A stretch of DNA of 64,000 bases from Trissonchulus latispiculum (taxonomy: Eukaryota > Nematoda > Enoplea > Enoplida > Ironidae), in the NCBI GenBank assembly GCA_030248195.1, contig JASAND010032009.1, positions 1 through 64,000 of the forward strand, given 5' to 3'. Positions 31,901-43,081 of this stretch are shown piece after piece. A program made the translations under genes and the position numbers. The notes beneath the pieces are model-generated. The model searched no databases and had not been told where the DNA came from. It saw only the letters and a list, made by a program, of their open reading frames with translations. Numbering within the stretch: position 1 is the first letter of the stretch; every line of letters begins with the position of its first letter.

Positions 31901-33579
31901 GCTAGCTTCTCATCGAGAAGCTTTTCAAATTTAGGCCAGTCCGTTTTTGCTAGCCGCTGCTGCTTGATTTTCTTCTTCACACGCGGTCCAGCCGCGTCAA
32001 TCGACAGCCAGATTGGATGGTGGTCCGAGTCTCCAGGCGAAGCGTCCACCGCCCAGCTGATGGAAGGGACTAGGGAAGAGTGGGCAGCTGAGACATCCGG
32101 TGCTGAGCCGTTCCCGGTGACGGGGTTGGTTCGTGTCCTCGATCCATCGTTTACCGGGACAAGGCCTTTGGCCTCCATCCAGGCTTCGAAGGCGTCACCC
32201 ACTGCATCTGCTGAGTGAGTGGAGTTGTCCCATAAGGGGCTATGCCCGTTGATGTCATCTAGAACCAGTGACCCCCTGCAGGCCGGCAGGGAGGAAGGGT
32301 CGAACAGCTGCTGTCTACCGTCACCCGGCGATCTAACCACCGGCGGAACATAGATGTTCGTGATAGTCAGTTCCCTGCCTTCGAAGATTCGGACTGTGAC
32401 AGATTCTGTGGTCTTGTCGGCAGAGGCACGATGGGGGATGGTGTGGTGTTGGATTCCATGTCTGACCAGGGTGGCTACACCGCCTCCGATTTTACCTCCC
32501 TGGGCATTCGGGTTCCTCTTCACCGTACGGTCCGCTCTATATGTGGAGTAGCCTTTGATACTGAAAGGCTTAGCCGGCTGCAGATGAGTTTCTTGGAGCA
32601 CCAGGACATCCACCTTTTTGCTGTGAAGCAATTTTTCCAGTTCAGCCTTTTTGCTGACACTGAGCCCGTTTGAGTTCCATTGCAGTATCCGTAAGGGCCG
32701 AGCGGACTGTTTGATTTTGGGGTGACGTTGGCGAGGGATAGGCGGTGGGCTACGACGGCCAGTGGTGGCCGCAGCAGCAGCAGTAGCAGCCGCAGGTGCA
32801 GCGAGGGCAGGGGCGGCAGTGGTCGCCGCGCCAGCAGCAGCAGTAGCAGCTGCAGGTGCAGCGAGGGCAGGGGCGGCAGTGGTGACCGCGGCAGCAGCAG
32901 CAGTAGCAGCTGCAGGTGCAGCGAGGGCAGGGGCGGCAGTGGTGGCCGCGGCAACCGCAGCAGTAGCAGCTGCAGGTGCAGCGAGGGCAGGGGCGGCAGT
33001 GGGAGGGGTCGGTGGGGAGCCAACGGCAGGGGTACTTTGGAGGGGGCTAGTTGGAGTAGGAGGTGGCGGAGCAGGCGTACCCTGGAGGGTACTGGGTGGG
33101 GAGGGAGGACAATTGGAACAGAACCATCCATTGGAGTTGGCAGCCAGTAGCTGCCTGACTGTAAAACCCAGACAGACTCTGTGTGACCATTGGCCACATT
33201 TCGCGCACGCAATTGAGTAGTCCTTCCTGTTTACATTTACACCACAGGACCCGCAAGGATAGGTAGTAGCAGGGCCTGGGTTTTCTTCTACATCTCCCGC
33301 CAAAATCAGTAGCCGGCGCCAGAAGGCGGGGTTGCCTGGGCCGGCATCGAAAAACCCCCTTGGGCAGACCAAAGGAGAATCCTGCCTTCCTTGAGAAGGG
33401 AAGAAAAAAGGGTTGCCATTTCGCATCCCGGGGCGGGGGCTTGGGGCACCACATCCCAGGAAGTTCCACCTTTCCACCACGTTGAGGCGACAACATCGGA
33501 CAGGAGGTGCAATCCTCCCGCAGTAAATTGTTTTGATGTTTATATTCAAATCGTTTCGTATCATGTCACAGTAAATCAT
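28904..33579 (-). CDS. non-LTR retrotransposon polyprotein (2A, PHD, EN, RT, RNase H), one frameshift
   Basis: The main frame, from ATG at 33579, runs 1539 codons to 28960. Residues 90-103 are a 2A peptide ending DVEENPGP. Residues 109-157 form a C4HC3 PHD-like zinc finger. A low-complexity Ala/Pro/Thr linker follows (four 60-bp repeats). The endonuclease begins LRILQWNSNGL with QETH and SDHHPIW motifs; its usual GDFNAH is LDDINGH. RT motifs are IDFSRAFDRVWH, GVPQGCVLSSTLF and FADDVAVW. RNase H has FTDGSAQEG, FSDSQALL and GHSGIQGNETADRLAN. At a five-A run (29130-29134, plus strand) the frame is lost. The neighbouring frame 28904-29131 continues with C-x2-C-x8-H-x4-C, the C-terminal zinc motif common in this group. 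The element copies its RNA into DNA at a nicked target; this copy is nearly intact. Confidence 0.9.
32765..33005 (-). repeat. 60-bp coding minisatellite (Ala/Pro linker)
   Basis: Four tandem 60-bp units, each containing GCAGGTGCAGCGAGGGCAGG on the plus strand, encode an Ala-rich linker (APALAAPAAATAA) between the PHD finger and the endonuclease. It also creates long spurious ORFs on the plus strand. Confidence 0.85.
33271..33312 (-). other. 2A ribosome-skipping peptide coding segment
   Basis: Encodes LLILAGDVEENPGP. The D-V-E-x-N-P-G-P core is the established 2A consensus; skipping would fall between the last Gly and Pro and separate a 102-residue leader from the retrotransposon protein. 2A sequences are known at the N-terminus of some non-LTR elements, for example in trypanosomes and sea urchin. 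Activity here is inferred from the motif. Confidence 0.85.
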
Positions 33580-34260
33580 TTAAGCCAACTCCGGGAGTTT
33601 CCGCCGCCTGAATTCTGCGAGAGGGCGGTGCGGGGGCCACCCCATAGGAGTAACTTGATACCTGCGTGGGCATAGGTGAATGCATACTCAATTTTAAGAG
33701 TCTTTTTCAACCTTCACCCCCCGACCACGCGTCATACAGCAAGCTGGTTGATAGGAATAGTAATCAAAACTTAGTTTTCAAAGTGCATTGACAAGATAAA
33801 TTTAGTCCAGACTAATTTTTAAATGGATTAAATTTAGTCTGACCTAATTGTCCAGACTAAACATTTCCACTGCAGGCGCTGAGTGTTTGTCCGGAATATT
33901 TGTTGGTTTTGTCAAGACTAGTTGTCTCAGAACTCAATATTTGTCCGGACTACTTCTACTTGAGTCGGGACATGTCTAGAAAATGTTTTGTCTCAGACAA
34001 GAGTTTTCTGCGAAGCAGAATGTATTAGTCTGACGTATGTCAGCGACTACTTAGACTTTGTCAATACTTTGTTTTCTCCAAAATTTGTTCGAACAAGGTT
34101 TAGTCAAGAACTGTCCGTTACTAGTGCGGACTCGTTCTACATAGTTAAACGTGACGTACCCAGTACAGTAAGGTCTGTTGTTTTTCATTTCGAAGTCTGC
34201 GCCATTGGAAAAGTAAATGTATTTTTATTGTTAAAGTCTGGCTTTTGTTTTAAATTTTAA

Positions 34261-34545
34261 AGGGGTCTGCCCCGAAATTAGTAAAAATTGCGAACTTTTA
34301 ACGTTTCTGACCAAAAATTAGTGAATAATTACATTTTTTAGCGATTTTCAAGGAAGTTTTTGGAAAAATCGCTAAAATTTGCTAAAAAATTAGCAATTTT
34401 AGTAAAAATCGCTGAGGGGTCTACCCTTTTTCCTTTCTGGACGAGAGGGTCTGCCCTTTTTTCCTTTTCGCTGATGGGGTCTACCCGTTTTTTGTCGGTC
34501 TGGGGGGGGTCTGCACCGCCCCACTCCCCCCCACGTTATCCTATG
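34261..34545. repeat. GGGGTCTGCCC-type degenerate repeat
   Basis: GGGGTCTGCCC, GGGGTCTACCC, GAGGGTCTGCCC and GGGGGGTCTGCACC recur every 30-100 bp among AT-rich spacers (AAAATCGCTAAAATTTGCTA). Possible remnant of a miniature element; no terminal repeats were resolved. Confidence 0.45.
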
Positions 34546-34853
34546 GCTGTAGGCTAAATTTAACTTCATAAAGCTGGATGAATAAATTTGAGCGAGCATC
34601 GGCCTACTGGACAAATCAGGATTCAAACAAATTTTTGTTTGAACAGTGGGAACCTTTCGAAGCCCACATAGTGAACACAAATCCCGTGAGTAGAATTATT
34701 GCAATATATTGTTCTCAAACGCTGTTGCTGAAATTTGAAATCAAATTTTAGTCCTTCAATATACAATTCAAGCATTCAAAACAACTTCTGCATATCACAA
34801 GGGACTGAATTAAGGCGGACCTCGTTACAAATTCAGTCTAGATTTGCATTCTG

Positions 34854-35081
34854 CTACTGGCGTTTTCTGATGTAGTGGTATAGGCGTACAAAGCTATTCA
34901 AGAGATCGAAAACGAAACATATCCAGGATAGAAAATTTTGTTGTTGTTCAATCAATATCCCGAGCATGGCGAGTCCATTTAGAGAAAATGAAAAATTTAT
35001 AAATGCAAAAATGCCACTTGCTATTACTCTGTTAACACCACTTGATTTGTTTCCTTTACCTATTTCCATTTCATATTGCAT
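34854..35081 (-). pseudogene. 7TM receptor TM6-TM7-like fragment
   Basis: A 75-codon ORF with two hydrophobic segments ending LLNSFVRLYHYIRKRQ and a stop, resembling the TM7 end of the 25935 receptor (SAINLFVYAYRYEKFRES). GVNRVIASGIFAF fits a TM6 start. It could be the last exon of a receptor or a pseudogene piece; no good splice acceptor was found. Confidence 0.4.
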
Positions 35082-35860
35082 CCATTAGCATTATTCCTAT
35101 CAAAGATCTGTCTTTATACATTTGTCTAATCTTATTGACCGGAAGTAGATGTTACCAAGTTACCGTCACAATTCTTAACCCGAACCAACAATTGACTACC
35201 CTGCTTATAAGCATCAATGGCACTCCATGCAACTATTTTATGAATGAGCCTCAAAGTCAAGGCCTGGCCCATCACTTAGGTCAAAATAGCAGCCAACTTA
35301 AAAGTAAAGGAAAACTGCCAACGGGGATGCAAAAGTGGCAGGCAAATTAGTTTGCACTATCTTTACTTGCATTTACTTGCATGCATCTACAGTGTCGTTC
35401 CAGTAGAGCCGTACAGACTCCGGTGTAGTTTGCAGGATTGCAGCAAACCTTGAAAGAGACAGATGAAACATGCAATTTGGCAAAACATGTCAACTAATAA
35501 ATGATGGTATGTCAAGTAAAATTGGGTACAATTCTCAAATCCGGTACACTTGTTTTTTAAACAATTTAAAAAGTAAAAGTCAAGAAACTGCTACGCCTGT
35601 TTATTTTTGTTTACTTTTGAGACGTAATATCTAAAACTAAGAAAACTAATGACATTGCCCCATTACGTTTACCAAAAACTAGATACAGGTACATTAGTGT
35701 TACTTAAAAAGTGTTATTTCAGTAGACGATCGGAAAGTAACAATCCAGGAAAAAGTGCTCAGAGGACACTTGCAACTCCTACGGAATCTGACATAGCAGA
35801 ATTATGAAGCGTTTGTTCCTAATATGACATAAGTTCCAAGGAACATAAGCACTAAGTGCT

Positions 35861-36112
35861 TTAGGACAGTTGTAATAATGACACTATTAAATAATTTCCA
35901 GGCATTTCTCTTAAGGAAATTAAAAGAATGCCCGAAGAATTTTTGATTAAGAAAAAGCTAAACAAGATAAAGACAATAAGGATCGTGACAATTAACGGGG
36001 AACAAAAGAGAGTGAACATAGCGCAATGTTTCGATAATTGTTTTGCTCTGGTGTAAGCAGAATCAAGTCTGATATCAGCTCCAAAGATGTCCTGATGATT
36101 AAGTTGTTGCAT
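35861..36112 (-). pseudogene. possible 7TM receptor TM5-like fragment
   Basis: An 83-codon ORF from ATG with one strong hydrophobic stretch (LFCSPLIVTILIVFILFSFF). It lies upstream, in transcription order, of the TM6-TM7-like piece at 34854-35081, so both may derive from one degenerate receptor gene. No splice donor supports joining them. Confidence 0.25.
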
Positions 36113-37160
36113 TAGAAATCAAACAGAACTTAATATTTTAATATAATATTCCACTCAGTTTAAATACGTTAGGGCGGGAGGGAGAATTCTTGGGGAGGCG
36201 GGCCCATTAGTTTCTTTCTAGGTATACCAAAAATTAGGCTGCGAATGCATAATTATTAAGCTGAAAGCATTAATTAATTTGCATAATGTGACTTAAGAAT
36301 GGTGCATAGCTAGGCCAGCGTCGAAGATAGGGCTTTTCGATGGCAAAAGCAGAAAAGCTAAGGGACTGTGTCAAAAATCAATGGTGCGTACGCTGTTTTG
36401 CAACTTGGTTCCATTACAACCGCACACGCACCTAACAACACAGCTTATTTGGGAAAACGAGCTTTTACCAGTTTTCTTAATTTTCCACAGAAGGGAGACT
36501 ACATGCTTTTTCAAAAGAATGACTGTGTGTATGCTTGGTAAGAAGAAATATATACATCTAATGTAAGCTTACTATTGTTGGTAACTGCTAAGTCATTGAA
36601 TATTTGGGCAAGCATGGATATAAAAACTACTTAATGCTAAATAACAGACATTTCAGCAAAACACTATTGCTTTTGCGAGAACGTGCTTTGATTAGGACCA
36701 ATACGCTCATTTTGCAAAACAAGTTATTTATTTTTGACACAGTCCCTAAGGATACTGCAATCTCGCGATGGAACTCCAGCTCTAGCCGGAATAAAAATCA
36801 AAACACTCACTCGCTTACGCATGGACGGAAATGGTAATGTAAACAAACCAGTCAGCAGCCAAACCAAGTAATAGACATGTATTTTTACCTCATATCCAAA
36901 TTAATATTCACAGTTATACTACGTATAATCTGGGGAAGTAGGAAATGGTATCTGTCATAAATAACATACCCGGCGAGAAAAAATTTGAGCTTTACAGGCC
37001 ATGTCCCATGTTTCCCTGTTAGATTTTTATGTCAATTTATGTGTTGTGTTGCTAGCTTTGGAACGACGTCAAATAAGGCATGTTTTGGGAAAAGTGTTAT
37101 TTTGCATACTTTGGCGCGTACAGTTTAAAAGTGAATTAATGCCGGCATACATTAACATAA
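36113..37160. other. intergenic, nothing recognised
   Basis: Several short ORFs (36381-36566, 36604-36837, 37001-37219) have no domain. No repeat was identified. Confidence 0.45.
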
Positions 37161-37164
37161 GGCT

Positions 37165-37561
37165 GGGTCCTTGGGGGGGGGCTTGTCCCCAGTATATTTT
37201 GAGGGGGCTTGTACCTTGAACTGAAATTTTCAAGGGGGGCTTGCACATCAAGAATAAGTTAGTGAAAATTTTCGAAAGTTAACGCTAAATTTTATTAAAA
37301 TTTGCATTAGAAACTTCAACTTTCAGTAAACATTTGAAAATCTTGTCCGGCTTTTACAAAAAATTAAAACTTTTTGCTAAAAAATTCTGGCCAAGCCAAA
37401 AATTTTTTAAAATTTACTGTAAAAACTAATTTTTCCGATCATTTTTGCTCACCCCTTGGGCCATTTTTCCCTACCCCTTGTCCCCGACGGCCGCAGAGCT
37501 TGTGCCTTGTACGGGTTGGGGAGGGGGGCTTGGACCCCCCCCCCAGAACCCCCCCCCCGCG
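37165..37561. repeat. G-run/C-run flanked degenerate segment
   Basis: GGGTCCTTGGGGGGGGGCTTG at the left and GGCTTGGACCCCCCCCCC at the right give an imperfect inverted arrangement around an AT-rich core, with GGGGGCTTG repeated internally. Similar in style to 34261-34545; class unknown. Confidence 0.4.
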
Positions 37562-37564
37562 TTA

Positions 37565-37925
37565 GGGAAGTGCTCAAAAGTCTGTTTCAGATTTTTCGTA
37601 TATACGTTTTGTTTATACGATTTAAAAACGTATTTTGGATGCAGACTAATCGTATTGTAGTTTTTGTCACTGGCTAATCCGCAGACATTGAAAACTTGCA
37701 CTTAAGCTAAAGCTTGCTGTACAACATACGCACACAACTACAGAAAGTACAGAAGTTGCAAAGGTTTTTAGCAGCGTTTTTTGTAAAACTCAAAACATGG
37801 CAACCTAGGCATCACAAAAACCCTAGCAAAAAATCGCATTTTTGTAGGAAACAAATTCGTATATACGATTCATTTGAAAACGTATTAAATATTTCGTATA
37901 TGCGAAATACTTTTGAGCACTTCCC
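37565..37925. mobile_element. Harbinger-type MITE with TTA target duplication
   Basis: Perfect 17-bp terminal inverted repeat GGGAAGTGCTCAAAAGT, flanked by TTA on both sides (37562-37564 and 37926-37928). Further inverted words inside (TTCGTATATACG / CGTATATACGA). Length 361 bp, no coding. The 3-bp TWA duplication is typical of PIF/Harbinger. Confidence 0.8.
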
Positions 37926-37931
37926 TTAGCC

Positions 37932-38755
37932 CAGAGTTGGACGCGGGCCGCAGGTACCCGCGGGGCGGGGCGGGTACCCGCGGGGCGGGCCGGGGCGGGC
38001 CGAAATTTAGCACCCGCAGCGGCCCGCGCGGGCCGATGCGGGCTGATTTTTGGAGCAAGATTTCTTAGTAAGCCGTAGCTAAGGCCGTGTCTTAAGCTTT
38101 GGACCAAAGTAGGTTATCGAAACAGTACCTAATTTTAAGTAAAACAGTGATTTTCCTTAAAAAATTTCGCGCCTTCGGTGTGATACAATTGTTTGTCATC
38201 ACAAACACCTTACAGTATATATAGATGATTATGCCTTCTATATTTATATACTTCTATACTTCTATACTTTATATTAAATGGAAAGATTTTGGTGGCCTAA
38301 CTTTTTGGACGACGGCCTAAAAATTATAGCAGTGGTAGTCAAACTTCGACAAGCTTGATGCTACTGTGCTTTCGTAGCTCAGTTGGCAGAACGTGATTCG
38401 CAAAGTTAGTTCGCAAAATTTCGCGGATTCAACTCCCACCGAATGTCCAAATTTTTCTGATCTTCGGTGGTACGTGACTTTCTTCTTCTTTCTTAAAGTT
38501 TAAGCTTAGCTTGAATGAGAGCATATTTTTGCTGAAAAATATTTATATAAATGATTTAAATGTTGATATTTAACTTACTTAACTAAAACTCATCTTTGAA
38601 TTCACATAACTTCGGAAGATTTTAAAAAATAGTGCGGGCCTTTGCGGGCCAAAAATTTTGTATGCGGGCCGCGGGCCGGTCCTGTACGGGCCGCAAATCT
38701 GAGTGCGGGCCGCGGGGCGGGTATGGGCCGCAAATTTCGGCCCGCGTCCAACTCT
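37932..38755. mobile_element. hAT MITE with CAGAGTTGGAC ends and tRNA-like insert
   Basis: Terminal repeat CAGAGTTGGACGCGGGCC is inverted at the right end. Flanking 8-mers CCTTAGCC (37924-37931) and CGTTAGCC (38756-38763) match at seven of eight positions. Both subtermini are packed with GGGCGGG/GCGGGCC words. The interior is AT-rich and carries a tRNA-like sequence at 38368-38445. Length 824 bp, no transposase. Confidence 0.85.
38368..38445 (+). pseudogene. tRNA-like sequence with A and B boxes inside the hAT MITE
   Basis: A box TAGCTCAGTTGG (38375-38386) matches consensus. B box-like GATTCAACTCC (38426-38436) lies 40 bp downstream, a normal spacing. Acceptor strands pair poorly, so a tRNA product is unlikely, but the pol III boxes may be usable. 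Confidence 0.55.
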
Positions 38756-38763
38756 GCGTTAGC

Positions 38764-40955
38764 CTATAAATGCCGGTCAGTTTTCCGTTGTCGAAGTTTC
38801 AGTGATTGGCTTTAATTTTACTCGTCGACCATATCTATACTTTAGCAAAGGGAATGGGGATCTGGAGGGTCTGATACCTGTCAGCAAACATTAGAGGTGT
38901 GGCACAAGGGCTAGAAAATTCAGAGCGCAGGGGCAAGCAAATTGGAAATGCTCAGGTTTCAGCTGTCAAATTGAATAGAGAAACAACACAAATTTTAGCT
39001 AAATATTGTGAAATTTGAAATATTGTGAAAAACACTACAAAAACCTAAAAATTGGGGTCCTGAAATTTCAATTGAAAAATTTTCCGTGATTTAGCGCGTA
39101 TCGATCTTTCTGTGCAATCAGCAGTTCTGAAATTGCTTTTGAAATGCCAACAATCTTTAAGTAAAGAAATCTCATCATGCCGGTTCCGTAATCTGTACTT
39201 CATGGTAGCTTATAGTTGAAGCGCTTTGAGACGTAAGGAAAACAATTTGGTTCTGTATGTTTTGTTTTCTTCTGCGTGCGCCTCCAAGAGTATACTGTAT
39301 GTTGATTCTGGAACCATGGATAGGTTGATGTCAATCTCGCTTGCGCATTTATAAGTATTCTTGTTTGTATTTGTATGTATTTGTATTGTAATCATTATAC
39401 TCATGTAACATATTACTTTGCTATGCATTGCATAAGCTAATGTCTGTTTTATGTGAAATAGCTTAGCAACTGCATTGTGATATGACTTTATTTTTGCAAG
39501 CTCCTTAAAACATCGTTTATGTAAGCGTCAACGAACTTGGATTGCTATTTTCATAACGGTCAGTTATTTTAACTTCTATAGTCGTTTAGTTAATTCTTGT
39601 TTAGCAATTATATTGTTTTACATGGAAAGTTGCAGACTGCTTTATTAGCATATACAGACTAAATAAAGTGAAGTGATGTATCTAAATTGGTCAGTTGATA
39701 TCAAACCTGTCATGCATGCATGGATGCAAATTTTGCAATTTTCATTGTGAACATTGAGTCATGATTCTTTCTGCGCAAACTTGTTATTGGAGCGATATTG
39801 GAGTCAATTTGTCCTTGGCGCGAGAATTTTGAATTAAACTCCTAGTGGTCAACGTTGAACTTCTAATAATCTATAGTTTATTTTAGCATTGACTCGACCT
39901 TTGCAACGATTTTCTAGGATAAGCTTTGGACCAAAGTGCAAGACTTGAATAGTCCTGCCATGTATACTTGCTGTAGAACAAAAAACATTTTCATTGGCAT
40001 AGATTTCAACTATTTCTTAAATTTGAAATTGTAATTGAACATATATAATATTTATGTCAGCCGGCGGTTCCAGATGCGAATATGTCATGAGTGGAAGTAA
40101 TTTAGACAAAGGATATAGTAGCACTAGAAAACCGATCCTAAACATAACAATGCTTTCGATAAACGTTTCTAAGTTTATTTTTGTGCTGAGGTGCAGCCAT
40201 CGACACCCATCAAAAACCAATGAGTGCAACCCAACGACAGTCTAAGATAAAAAGCTTCTGGTCAATTAGTGTCAGTGGAAGCAATGGAACAACTACTTTT
40301 ACAAAGCCTACAGACCGAAGGATCCTTTCCGCTTAATTAGCACGACTATCTAGTGTTTAAACTACTTAGGCATGTATCAGCTTTCAGCAAATTACTAAAC
40401 TCACTTTTACGAACAAACTAAAATCCGCTTTTTAACTCACTGACAGTGTTCTGAAAAAATATTGCTAATGTCGTGAAGGTGAAGTCCCTTGATTGTAGTC
40501 CTTTTGGAGATAAACAAGGGGATTAAAAATGTAAGTATCCTTTACTAGACACTGATTAAATTTCATTCTTCAATGTGTAACTTGGAAGACATGGCTTTTG
40601 CGGAATGTGATTATTATCGCAACATATACCACTGTCTTTATAATATAATGTTCAGTAAATAAAATATTCATTGTGAAGGGAGACAAAATTTGAATTGCAT
40701 TTGAATGACTTCTGAAAATGTATCAAGATGTCCAATGGGTGGTTGTTTAGCTAACGACAAACATTTACATCTACAGAACTTAAGTACATGAACAGCAATA
40801 CAGACAGACAGAAAAACTCCAAGTCAGAAAATGTAAAATTATAACTTAAGTAATTATTGACTAAAGAATATTTTATTGTCATCTCCTAAATAAGCTAGAC
40901 AAACTGTAGCTATTAACATTTCTGTTTGTTTGTGACTAATTTCGCAAACTAATGC
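38764..40955. other. intergenic; TATA-like site at its left edge
   Basis: CCTATAAATGCCGGTCAGTT at 38763-38782 looks like a TATA box with an initiator-like TCAGTT, but no convincing ORF follows. An AATAAAG near 39660 could be a polyadenylation signal. ORFs at 39210-39428 and 40017-40245 have no recognisable domains. Confidence 0.35.
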
Positions 40956-40959
40956 TGAT

Positions 40960-41040
40960 TTCATAGTTCCCGCCGTAAGCAAACGCGCGTCGTCGCGTAT
41001 CGACACGCGTATATAAGCGTCTGCTCGCGGTCGTCAGCAT
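40960..41040 (+). promoter_or_regulatory. CpG-rich TATA-containing core promoter candidate
   Basis: An isolated CpG-dense patch in AT-rich surroundings, with CGCGTATATAAGCG (TATATAAG at 41010-41017) and an initiator-like GTCAGC about 26 bp downstream. The first ATG after it (41039) opens only 21 codons, so a spliced or non-coding transcript would be needed. No downstream gene was identified. Confidence 0.35.
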
Positions 41041-42104
41041 GAATCCGTTACAATTGATTTTGAACGGCATGCTATATTCAGGGTGCATTCCGAGGCGTTC
41101 GTGACTAAGATGGCACCTTACATTAATACACTAAAAGTTGTATGGAACTACTCTTTTGATCCCCGCTTACACAGTGTATTTGAATCACTGCGCCTATTTT
41201 TCATTGCTTTCTTTCTAACAAAGTTAGTCACGTTGTAACTACAATCGCTGTCACGCGTTGATCAAAGCAAATGGAATGAACCAGTTCAAACAGTGTCTTC
41301 AATGTGGCAAGAATGGAAAGGATAAGATGCATGTTGCCTTTAGGTGAAACGGAAGGGTGAGTTTCGAATTGAATCAGTACTTGGATTGGATTTGCTTTAG
41401 TTCAATCACAACATGGTATCCTCAGCGCACATGTCTAATTAAACAGTAGATCATGTTGTACAACTGCTTTAATGCTTGTAACAATGGGCAACCAGACCAC
41501 ATTCACCAGACACGAGAAATCAGACCACCACCGTCGCCACAGTTTAACTGATTAAGCAAAGTGAAATATGCATAATTTAGAAACAAAGCAAGTAAATTGA
41601 ATGCTGAGGCAGACGACGAGTTCAGTCGGTCCTGTTCCGCATGAACCACGTCGTTTCTAGTGTTCGAGTAGCAATCAACTCAAAATTTACTAGCACTTCA
41701 ATCAAATTGACTGAAAATTTGAAAGTTTGAAAACTAACCATGCAAATATTGTTTTGATCCTCCATTCAAAGGTTAACTGTATTGCATCCAGAAAGATATT
41801 TTTGGTAAACAACCGCAGCCAGTTTATAAGTCCGACGAACTGTTATGCTAAACTGTTAGCAAGACACCAGAGTCCTGGTTTTCGTTTTCTTGCCAACTTG
41901 CCAAAACCCGGAAAGTAAGGCATACGGGTTTATAGAAAAAGGAATCCAATTTATTTGCAGAAATAATCCGGCCTAAACTTAGAAAATACGTTAAAATGCA
42001 CAAAAATATTCCAACATATCTGCAAATAAAAGCAAGTGCTAATTGTACAGCTGTAGAAGGTTGACATCAGGATAAAAAACGTGAATACGATTGTCCTAGT
42101 TGAC
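41041..42104. other. no gene seen
   Basis: Downstream of the promoter candidate. Possible short exons cannot be distinguished from chance ORFs. Confidence 0.4.
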
Positions 42105-43081
42105 TTAAGGTGGTGATTCCTTTTGGAGACATCAATTTTGAACCCTTATTACTCATTCATTCGTTGGAGTTAAGAAGACATTTTTAGATCAAAATGTAGG
42201 TTAACATTTGCTCTTTCTAATGTATACAACGAAACTAACTTTTGTTCTCGGAAATTATTTTACTGCATCTTCGAAGTAATTTAATATTCCTGATTTTTTG
42301 CAGACTAAAGTAAATTTTTTCGTGAGGCATCAGCCACATCATTCGATTCCACTATCAAATATCTGGGGATCCTTTTTCAATTATTATGAAACCGCTTTTC
42401 GTTATAAAGAAATTAGCTAAAATGTAAGCGCAACCTGGATTTTGTTTACTGTTCCCAACTTTGGCAAGCGACCACTTTAGCTAGAAAGCAGCAATCGGGG
42501 CAACTAAAAAGGGGTCCCTGGGTATTTTTGTGTAAAACACGTCTAGAAAGTGGCACCCCTCTAGCTCGCATAGTAAATGCTCCGCAATCGCTGGAAAAAA
42601 ATTGGTCATGTTTTTGCAGAAACCACATTTTTATGATAGCAGCGTACAGGATAGCATTTAGAAGATTACAATGCCACAAAAATTGACCTTCAAATTGACA
42701 CCATTAGTTTAATTTTACAGCTTGCGTAGCTCACGAAATGGAGGATTATTTGATTTCTGCAAAAATGACAGGTTTTCAACCCCAAAATAAGAAAATCAGC
42801 TATATCTCACTATATAGAAAAGCTGGAAAGGTGCGTCAAAAAGCAAAAATGTAGAGCTCAACAAGATCTTTCGAATGAATATAGTCATAGCTGTGCAGCA
42901 ATTGTCTAACTGTCAAAAATCGGCAAATACGACCCTGAGCGGAGAAGTCGAATTTTTGAAGCGGGATTGCGCGGAGGGTGTTAGAATGCTAAAAGAACTT
43001 ATTTTGGAAAGTTTCATCAAATTTCATATTGATTTGAATAGTCAACCAACAATACGTGCCCAAAAGGAATCACCACCTTAA
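42105..43081. mobile_element. TTAA-flanked MITE, about 1 kb
   Basis: Ends TTAAGGTGGTGATTCCTTTT and its perfect inverse, including TTAA at 42105-42108 and 43078-43081. 977 bp, without transposase. TTAA duplication with purine-rich termini fits Kolobok-like or, less well, piggyBac-like elements. Related copies are at 46414-47430 and 55131-58459. Confidence 0.75.

Larger units (their letters stand above)
28740..33690 (-). mobile_element. non-LTR retrotransposon, I-like architecture with N-terminal 2A peptide
   Basis: Reads leftward. Its single ORF starts at 33579. The 3' region contains a (CAA)n run (28862-28884, minus) and ends near 28740. GC content is clearly higher than the surrounding sequence, which points to recent arrival. 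The order PHD finger, apurinic-like endonuclease, reverse transcriptase, RNase H, C-terminal CCHC fits I-like/ingi-like elements that carry RNase H after the RT. The 5' limit is approximate because no target duplication was resolved. Confidence 0.85.
27968..34160. mobile_element. DNA element with GTCTAGAC/GTCCGGAC word clusters, split by a retrotransposon
   Basis: Left (27968-28350) and right (33780-34160) blocks are dense in AGTCTAGACT-, GTCCGGAC- and GTCTCGGAC-like words on both strands. The outer ends look like inverted partners: GTTACGTTTAGCT at about 27972 and, read inward, GTCACGTTTAACT at about 34155. This suggests one non-autonomous DNA transposon with repetitive subterminal binding sites, interrupted by the non-LTR element at 28740-33690. 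No clear target duplication was seen, so the outer limits are approximate. Confidence 0.5.

Noticed and set aside
29671..33220. Long plus-strand ORFs opposite the non-LTR element, including Ser/Arg- and Ala-rich ones
   Set aside because: They are antisense shadows of the GC-rich retrotransposon frame and its 60-bp repeats.
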